Positions 59,304 through 64,000 of a DNA stretch of 64,000 bases are shown here, piece by piece. Numbering within the stretch: position 1 is the first letter of the stretch; the number at the start of each line of letters is the position of its first letter. Origin of the DNA: Paraburkholderia sp. BL25I1N1. Lineage in GTDB: Bacteria; Pseudomonadota; Gammaproteobacteria; Burkholderiales; Burkholderiaceae. Under the pieces are notes generated by a model. The model worked only from the letters and a program-made list of their open reading frames with translations, was not told the DNA's origin and ran no database searches. Where the stretch lies: positions 40,563 to 104,562 of the forward strand of contig NZ_PVZB01000031.1 in the NCBI RefSeq assembly GCF_003002025.1, in the 5' to 3' direction. The translations under genes were made by a program, and so were the position numbers.

Positions 59304-60907
59304 AACGGCGCTTCGAGATCCTGCTACCACTCGCCAATGAAACCTCGTCGGCGGAATGGTGCTGGCGGGACGACTGGAATGTATCCGGACAGTCAGCCTT
59401 CATGCTGCTCGCCAAATTCCAGCAGCTCAACAGCCTGTCATGTACAGCGGTCGCGATGATGTTCCTGCGTAACCCTGGTACAACGGGACTTCAGCGTGAT
59501 GTCGATTTACACGATGCGGAGAAGTTCGATCTCGTTCAGATGTCGAACCTGATGCACATGTCCCTATCGGATGTCGCCGCTGCCTTTCCGCCACGCTTTC
59601 AACGGACCGGTGCGACGCGCGGTCCGTCACTGCGCTGGTGTACGCAGTGCGCGTCGAAAGGTGTCCACCTTACCGCATTCCAGTTCAGCGGCTGCAATAC
59701 GTGTCCTCTTCACGGTTGCGCCCTTCGTGATCGCTGTGCGCAATGTGGGGAGGCGATGGCCGTGTATCGCCTGCGGGCCAGCCTTTTTCGTGCGCCGTTC
59801 AGTTGTCCGTCGTGCGGACATGATTGGGCGCCGGCGCTTCGTAGGCTTGACGACCACGCTTTACGATTGTCTTCCGCCTATCGGCAGAGCCTGGCACAGG
59901 GTCTCTGCCGGGGCTGGTTTGGACGCCGGTCTCCAAACGTAGTGCGACTGTTGCGATTGCCCGGTCAAACCGCGGAACGGCTTTCATGGCTCGCTTCAGC
60001 GCCGCATTGTGGGAGCCGCCTGGATACCGGTGGGGACTTCTGCGAGCGGCTCATTCGGGACGATACAGACGCCAGCCTGCATGTACTGGCACGATATTAC
60101 GACCGTGACGGCGCGTCCGGGAGCGGCGCGCCTCGCTCACATCCCGGCGAGGACATTACGATCGACGCGCTCGCCTGCTATAAGGCGATAAAGCGGTACG
60201 TCGTTCGCTGTGTCGGAGGCGGGCATCGCTCCTGTTCTGTCAGCGCAGCCCGCCATTTGACCTGGTGCCTTGATGCCAGAACAACGACACTATTCTGTCC
60301 GGTTGCGCACGCGATGCTCAGATGGCGAACAAAATGGGAAGGCGTTCGCATTCCATCCCATCTGTTAGCTCGGAGTGAACACGGGCCGCTGGGAATTCTG
60401 GCCTGGCTCTCGCTTCTTGCGCCAGTCGGCCTCGCACATTGGAGCACGGCGGCAGATCGCTGGGTAATTCTCCATGCGCTCGCTCGCGCGTGTCTTGACA
60501 GCTTTTTTTGCTATCTGCGTGAAGCCGACGACGTCACCGGCAGATCGAGGCCTGTGTGGATGCCGTTTCCCGTGGTGGACTTTCCGGAACGGGAATGGGT
60601 GGTGCTGGACCGGGATTCGGAAGGGAAGGCCGAGCCTCTACGATTAGTCGTCGCCCGTGGTCGAACGGACCGCATCGTTAAAAAAGCACAGCCACAGCTC
60701 AATGGCGAACATCACCGGCAGCGGCATCTGTGCGTGCTGAATGAAAACTTGGCGCCATCAGAACGGCTGACGCCCACGGGGCGCAGGCGCGATGTGAGTT
60801 CTGATAGCGACCTTGCAGTGACCGACCCCTTGCGTGTGCATCGTAGTGGCGACATCAGTGTTACTGCGATGGTGGTCGCAGTCCTGTTGGCATCAGATAC
60901 CGAATAG
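59300..60907 (+). CDS. tniQ: TniQ/TnsD-like target-selection protein
   Basis: 535 residues. The N-terminal TniQ domain shows WNVSGQSAFMLLAKFQQLNS, then RWCTQCASKGVHLTAFQFSG, NTCPLHGCALRDRCAQCGEA and FSCPSCGHDWAP, i.e. several zinc-binding Cys/His pairs. The length is near that of Tn7 TnsD (about 508), longer than the small TniQ of Tn5053 types, so it may bind a specific site. The C-terminal part is basic and unrelated to known sites. No Cas genes are near. Confidence 0.8.
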   Translation: MKRRFEILLPLANETSSAEWCWRDDWNVSGQSAFMLLAKFQQLNSLSCTAVAMMFLRNPGTTGLQRDVDLHDAEKFDLVQMSNLMHMSLSDVAAAFPPRFQRTGATRGPSLRWCTQCASKGVHLTAFQFSGCNTCPLHGCALRDRCAQCGEAMAVYRLRASLFRAPFSCPSCGHDWAPALRRLDDHALRLSSAYRQSLAQGLCRGWFGRRSPNVVRLLRLPGQTAERLSWLASAPHCGSRLDTGGDFCERLIRDDTDASLHVLARYYDRDGASGSGAPRSHPGEDITIDALACYKAIKRYVVRCVGGGHRSCSVSAARHLTWCLDARTTTLFCPVAHAMLRWRTKWEGVRIPSHLLARSEHGPLGILAWLSLLAPVGLAHWSTAADRWVILHALARACLDSFFCYLREADDVTGRSRPVWMPFPVVDFPEREWVVLDRDSEGKAEPLRLVVARGRTDRIVKKAQPQLNGEHHRQRHLCVLNENLAPSERLTPTGRRRDVSSDSDLAVTDPLRVHRSGDISVTAMVVAVLLASDTE

Positions 60908-61237
60908 GGCAGGCGGGGAGACTGCCTGGACGCCGTGCCTTTTTTTGCTTCCAGGGCGGAGAGATGAGCGCTGGAGCAATCGGTCGCTGAGATCGACACC
61001 GATTGCCGGCTCGGGGAGCGGTACCAATCATACTGAACAATCTGCACGCCGACCGTATTGGCATTGCACGGCAGTCATAATTAAGGATTCCGAATTATTT
61101 GCATGGTCGTTCGTGCTTACACGGATAGTCCAGATAGTCGGCCCCAAGCCTATCCTTTCCGCAGCGGCACGCACAGAGGTCCGGCCGGAGCCGTCTCGCT
61201 TTACCGTGAAATTGCTGTCCGGCCCGAAATCCGCACT
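60908..61237. other. Space after tniQ, nothing recognised
   Basis: About 330 bases between the convergent tniQ and recombinase genes. A weak inverted pair GGCAG/CTGCC lies right after tniQ. I looked for repeated 20-22 bp sites shared with 55135-55682 and saw none I could trust. Confidence 0.35.
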
Positions 61238-62413
61238 TCACCAGTCCAGACGATGCTTCTCTTCTGTCTCGCGGTGACGGGTATCGTCGTCGCTATGAAG
61301 ATAGATGCTCGTCGTCGAAATCGATGCATGTCCAAGGTTGTCTCGCACGAGTCGCAGATCGAGGTTGCCGTCGGCCATGTGCGACCCGGCACTGTGCCTC
61401 AGCCAGTGTGCGGATGCGCGCTCGAGATGCGTAGCACGCGCGGCATAGTCTTCACCGCGAAGCCTTAATTTGTCCGCTGCGCCAGCAAAGATGCCTTTGA
61501 TGATCGAGTGCAGCGCGGCCCGCGTGAGAGGCTTCATGGATTTGCCGAGCGGCAACACCAGCGGCGTGTCCTCGCGCGAGGACGGGAGCGGTGCGAGCCC
61601 GCGCGCGCGCCTATAGCGCGCGAGTTCGACCATCATCTCGACGGAGGCGGGGACGAGTCGCTCCTTGTCACCTTTGCCAAGCACCTCCAGCCACCACCGT
61701 TCGCGCCCCTCGTTGTCACGCCGGCAAAAAAACTTGCCCATCGTGTTGCCACCGACCTCCGAAATCCGCAGGCCGCCCAGGTAGAGCAAAGTAAAGAGCC
61801 ATCGAGCGCGCCAGTAACGTTCCTGTTCCCGATCGCTATCACGGGGCAGGCCGTCGATATAGACCTTGACCTCCTGCCAGAGGTCGCGTTCGAGGTATCG
61901 GGTGATGCGAGGCGCCAGACGACGGGACCGCTGGCGCGATAGCGACAGCGGGTTGCCGGCCAGGTAGCCAGCTTCGACCAGCCACGCAAACAGCGCATTG
62001 AGGATCACCATCGCCTGGCGCTGGCTTGAGATTGCCAGCGGCCCGTAAAACGGCCGCCAGCGCGGATCGTGACGCGGGAACTTGCGCCCGCCATCCGACA
62101 CCCAGCGCGAACACGGTTGTGGATCCTCCAGGAACAGCCTGTAGGCGAGCAGGTCCTCGTGCGTGAGCGATGACAAAGGCTTGCCCAGCTGTACGATGGA
62201 CCACAACAGGAGCCGCTCGGCTTCCTTCCGGTAGTTTTCGAAAGTGGTCTTCGTATCGACGACACGGGCGAGCCACGCACGTATCGCGCTCAGGTCGTCT
62301 GCTGCGGTGATCTGCTTACGACCGTTCGCCCGGTTGACGCCGTGGCGACCGTCAAGGTCGGGCGGCAGGTCGAGCGCGTCGAGCGGGCGCGGAGCGATCA
62401 GGGTCGTCGTCAT
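61238..62413 (-). CDS. Tyrosine recombinase, apparently intact
   Basis: 391 residues. N-terminal SAM-like domain RVVDTKTTFENYRKEAERLL, SLTHEDLLAYRLFLEDPQPC; core RWRPFYGPLAISSQRQAMVI and LNALFAWLVEAGYL; catalytic residues in LYLGGLRISEVGG (Arg), SAHWLRHSAGSHMADG (His-x-x-Arg), LGHASISTTSIYLHSDDD (His and Tyr). Same layout as the frameshifted recombinase at 52529-53757, to which it is distantly related. It may mobilise or resolve the 52.5-62.4 kb segment. No attachment site was recognised. Confidence 0.87.
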   Translation of the reverse strand: MTTTLIAPRPLDALDLPPDLDGRHGVNRANGRKQITAADDLSAIRAWLARVVDTKTTFENYRKEAERLLLWSIVQLGKPLSSLTHEDLLAYRLFLEDPQPCSRWVSDGGRKFPRHDPRWRPFYGPLAISSQRQAMVILNALFAWLVEAGYLAGNPLSLSRQRSRRLAPRITRYLERDLWQEVKVYIDGLPRDSDREQERYWRARWLFTLLYLGGLRISEVGGNTMGKFFCRRDNEGRERWWLEVLGKGDKERLVPASVEMMVELARYRRARGLAPLPSSREDTPLVLPLGKSMKPLTRAALHSIIKGIFAGAADKLRLRGEDYAARATHLERASAHWLRHSAGSHMADGNLDLRLVRDNLGHASISTTSIYLHSDDDTRHRETEEKHRLDW

Positions 62414-62515
62414 GGTCTGAACGTGGATCGGGTGGGAGCACAGGTCACCGCAATTGTCGCACGCGCGGAAGAGCCTTTGACACTACAGCCATAATGTCCA
62501 AAAATCGAAACGTAG

Positions 62516-62771
62516 CATCGAGCCGTCAGTGGGCAGCGTGAGCGACTCCTACGATAACGCACTGGCTGAAACGATCAACGGCTTGTACAAGGCAGACGTG
62601 ATCCATCGCCTCGGACCGTGGCGCAATCTGCAGGCCGTTGAAATCGCGACGCTCGAATGTGCGGACTGGTTCAACAATCGTCGACTCTTCGGTCCCATCG
62701 GCAACATTCCACCTGCCGAGGCAGAAGCCGCTTATGATTCAAAACTTGCTTGGTCCGCCATCGGGGCGTGA
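62516..62771 (+). pseudogene. IS3-family orfB C-terminal fragment
   Basis: Encodes VGSVSDSYDNALAETINGLY, RLGPWRNLQAVEIATLECAD, WFNNRRLFGPIGNIPPAEAE, the highly conserved C-terminal end of an IS3-group orfB, ending at 62771. It belongs to a different subgroup from the copies at 1-877 and 7663-8018. The rest of the IS is missing upstream, where the recombinase region begins. Confidence 0.8.
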
Positions 62772-62925
62772 CTCAGGCCGTTTATAGGCATGCAGTCTGT
62801 CTCGCCGCCGTCCACACCACCAACGTCTCGAAGGACACCGGAGCTTGACCAGTGACGCATTAAAACCCGCTTGTCAAAATGGGGAAGTCCTTATAGGCGG
62901 TTCAAGTTTGCCACCAATTTTGACG

Positions 62926-63402
62926 TCAACTGATATAAGCGTCGAGTTGCTTCTGATCCATGTTGGCGAGGAACACGCGGCCGCTGGACGTGCAGTGTAA
63001 AGGCGTACGATGCCCTTTCTGGAAATTGAGTGTCAGAGGCGAGTTGCCGATTGCGCTATCGACGTAGACCACCTCCGAGCCGCGCATGACGCCAAGACTC
63101 ACGGTCTCCGAAGTCCGCCTTGAAAGCTCCATGAGAAGTGCGTGGACGGGGCCGTGCGAAAACGCAGTGGTGAGTACGTTGGTCGCGAGTTCCAGCAATC
63201 GCGGACCAACCTGATAGCGCCCGCGTTCGATGCCGTGCTCGAGAAAGCCGAGTTCCTCAAGATTGCTCACGAGACGGTGAGCCGTCGTCTTCGGGATGCC
63301 GAGTGCAGTGATGATATCCACGGTCGACACACGTCCCAGTTGAGCCGTCATCTCGATGATGTGGAAAGCTCTCTCGGTAGGGGAGACCTCGGGTTCTGCC
63401 AT
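62926..63402 (-). pseudogene. IclR-family regulator, truncated
   Basis: 158 residues of an expected ~250. The N-terminal winged helix is complete (ERAFHIIEMTAQLGRVSTVD, GIPKTTAHRLVSNLEELGFL) and the ligand domain begins (YQVGPRLLELATNVLTTAFS, TVSLGVMRGSEVVYVDSAIG, TPLHCTSSGRVFLAN) but ends at 62926 after QLDAYIS, where unrelated DNA with a chance stop takes over. The lost part contains most of the effector pocket. Its target genes would lie to the right or have been removed. Confidence 0.8.
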
Positions 63403-63967
63403 TTTCGGAACGGGATTTCAACCTTGCGCATGGCTGCCTTACGCCGTTTGCCAGACGTCGACGCCTGGTACGAGACTGGCTAATGTGAGGATAGGGACGC
63501 GTAAGGATACATGAATCAACTGGGTCACGTAGAACGTATTAAATCTGTCTCTATTGCGTAATTAAAAGTGTCACTTTGCGTTGGCGACGCTTTAACGCAA
63601 CTAACCGTCAGCCGGCACAGGGCGTTTCAACTGCTTCGCTATAAACCGTTTGGCAAAAGGGAGGTGCAGCCCGCCACCCCGCGGCCGGCACCGAAATGCG
63701 ACTATTACCCGTTCGACCCACGCGAGGCATCACTGCGTAGTCGTAGAAGCACTCGATCCTGGAGCGCGAGGCGGTCCCGCCGTCGCATCGCCGGCACCGT
63801 TGAACGGACCGGGAGGAGCCCATAGCAGAAATGTGAACGACACCAGACGCAGCGAAATGGCGCTTCGATCACACTGCTTGGTGCGCGACAATTGGAAAGT
63901 CCGCTCGTGTTGCCTCACGGGATAATGTTACTCCCGGCTAATTGTCATCGACGAATCGTTTGTTGGT
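63403..63967. other. No gene recognised at the right edge
   Basis: About 565 bases. Short frames occur on both strands, none with a known motif. It may contain the control region of the truncated IclR gene and decayed DNA. Confidence 0.35.
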
Positions 63968-64000
63968 GAAGGCTGGCGCTGCGTAGCAGCGTCAGCCTTC
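63968..64000. repeat. Strong hairpin at the window end
   Basis: GAAGGCTGGCGCTGC (63968-63982) and GCAGCGTCAGCCTTC (63986-64000) pair over 15 bp with one mismatch around a 3-base loop GTA. The window stops exactly at its end, so I cannot tell whether a T-run follows (terminator) or whether it is a repeat or IS end. Confidence 0.6.

Noticed and set aside
55135..61237. Transposon ends of the Tn7-like element
   Set aside because: Short matches such as ATAGTCC on both sides are too weak; no set of repeated ~20-bp sites or 5-bp duplication was seen by eye.
1..64000. CRISPR arrays, tRNA or rRNA genes
   Set aside because: No regularly spaced repeats with unique spacers and no tRNA- or rRNA-like sequence were noticed on either strand.

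Overview
The window looks like a large, GC-rich accessory replicon (plasmid or chromid) of a betaproteobacterium, most likely a Burkholderiaceae member such as Paraburkholderia or Caballeronia. The evidence is two replication initiator genes, a P1-type parA-parB pair with nearby parS-like palindromes, a complete VirB-type conjugation/secretion operon, a DUF3717 gene typical of Burkholderia, and many IS and integrase remnants of families common in that group. No tRNA, rRNA, CRISPR array or core metabolic gene was recognised.

1-8.3 kb is a graveyard of mobile DNA: an IS3-family element cut by the window edge, the 5' part of a group II intron, IS256, IS66, RIT-like recombinase, IS91-family (transposase plus broken integrase), a second IS3 piece and an IS5 piece. 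Inside it lies one small plasmid-type gene (2728-2988) surrounded by four copies of a 13-bp palindrome.

8.2-15.7 kb is the least ordinary metabolic segment. It holds a GntR/UTRA regulator, a cysteine-synthase-like PLP enzyme fused to a GNAT acetyltransferase, a decayed GHMP-kinase-like gene, a short ParB/Srx-fold protein resembling the free-serine kinases SerK and SbnI, a decayed type III PLP decarboxylase (SbnH-like), an ISL3 insertion, and a second cysteine-synthase/SbnA-like enzyme. Together these resemble a phosphoserine-to-specialised-amino-acid pathway that is partly degenerate here.

15.7-19 kb holds more IS pieces, a possible second replication initiator and a promoter-hairpin-terminator unit that looks like a small antisense-type RNA. 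19-36.5 kb is one leftward operon for a type IV secretion system, in transcription order virB2-B3-B4, two small genes, B5-B7, an EexN-like gene, B6-B8, a VirB9-like N-domain gene, B9-B10, a small gene, B11-B1, five accessory genes including a secreted phospholipase-D nuclease, the coupling protein and a DUF1173 gene. No relaxase is present in the window. A BetR-domain response regulator is divergent from this operon, with two 13-bp direct repeats between them.

37.5-44.9 kb carries a GT9-like glycosyltransferase, two paralogous, divergently placed modules (secreted molybdopterin-oxidoreductase-like protein plus hybrid histidine kinase) and an FkbM-like methyltransferase. 45-51.6 kb is the maintenance core: YhcG-type nuclease and HU-like protein, Rep initiator, a roughly 750-bp iteron origin with 14 repeats in both orientations, parA, parB and four parS-like palindromes. 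52.5-62.4 kb is bounded by two tyrosine recombinases and contains a cyclodeaminase-like gene, an unknown gene and a Tn7-like transposition operon (tnsA-tnsB-tnsC-tniQ). The right edge has an IS3 piece, a truncated IclR regulator and a strong hairpin.
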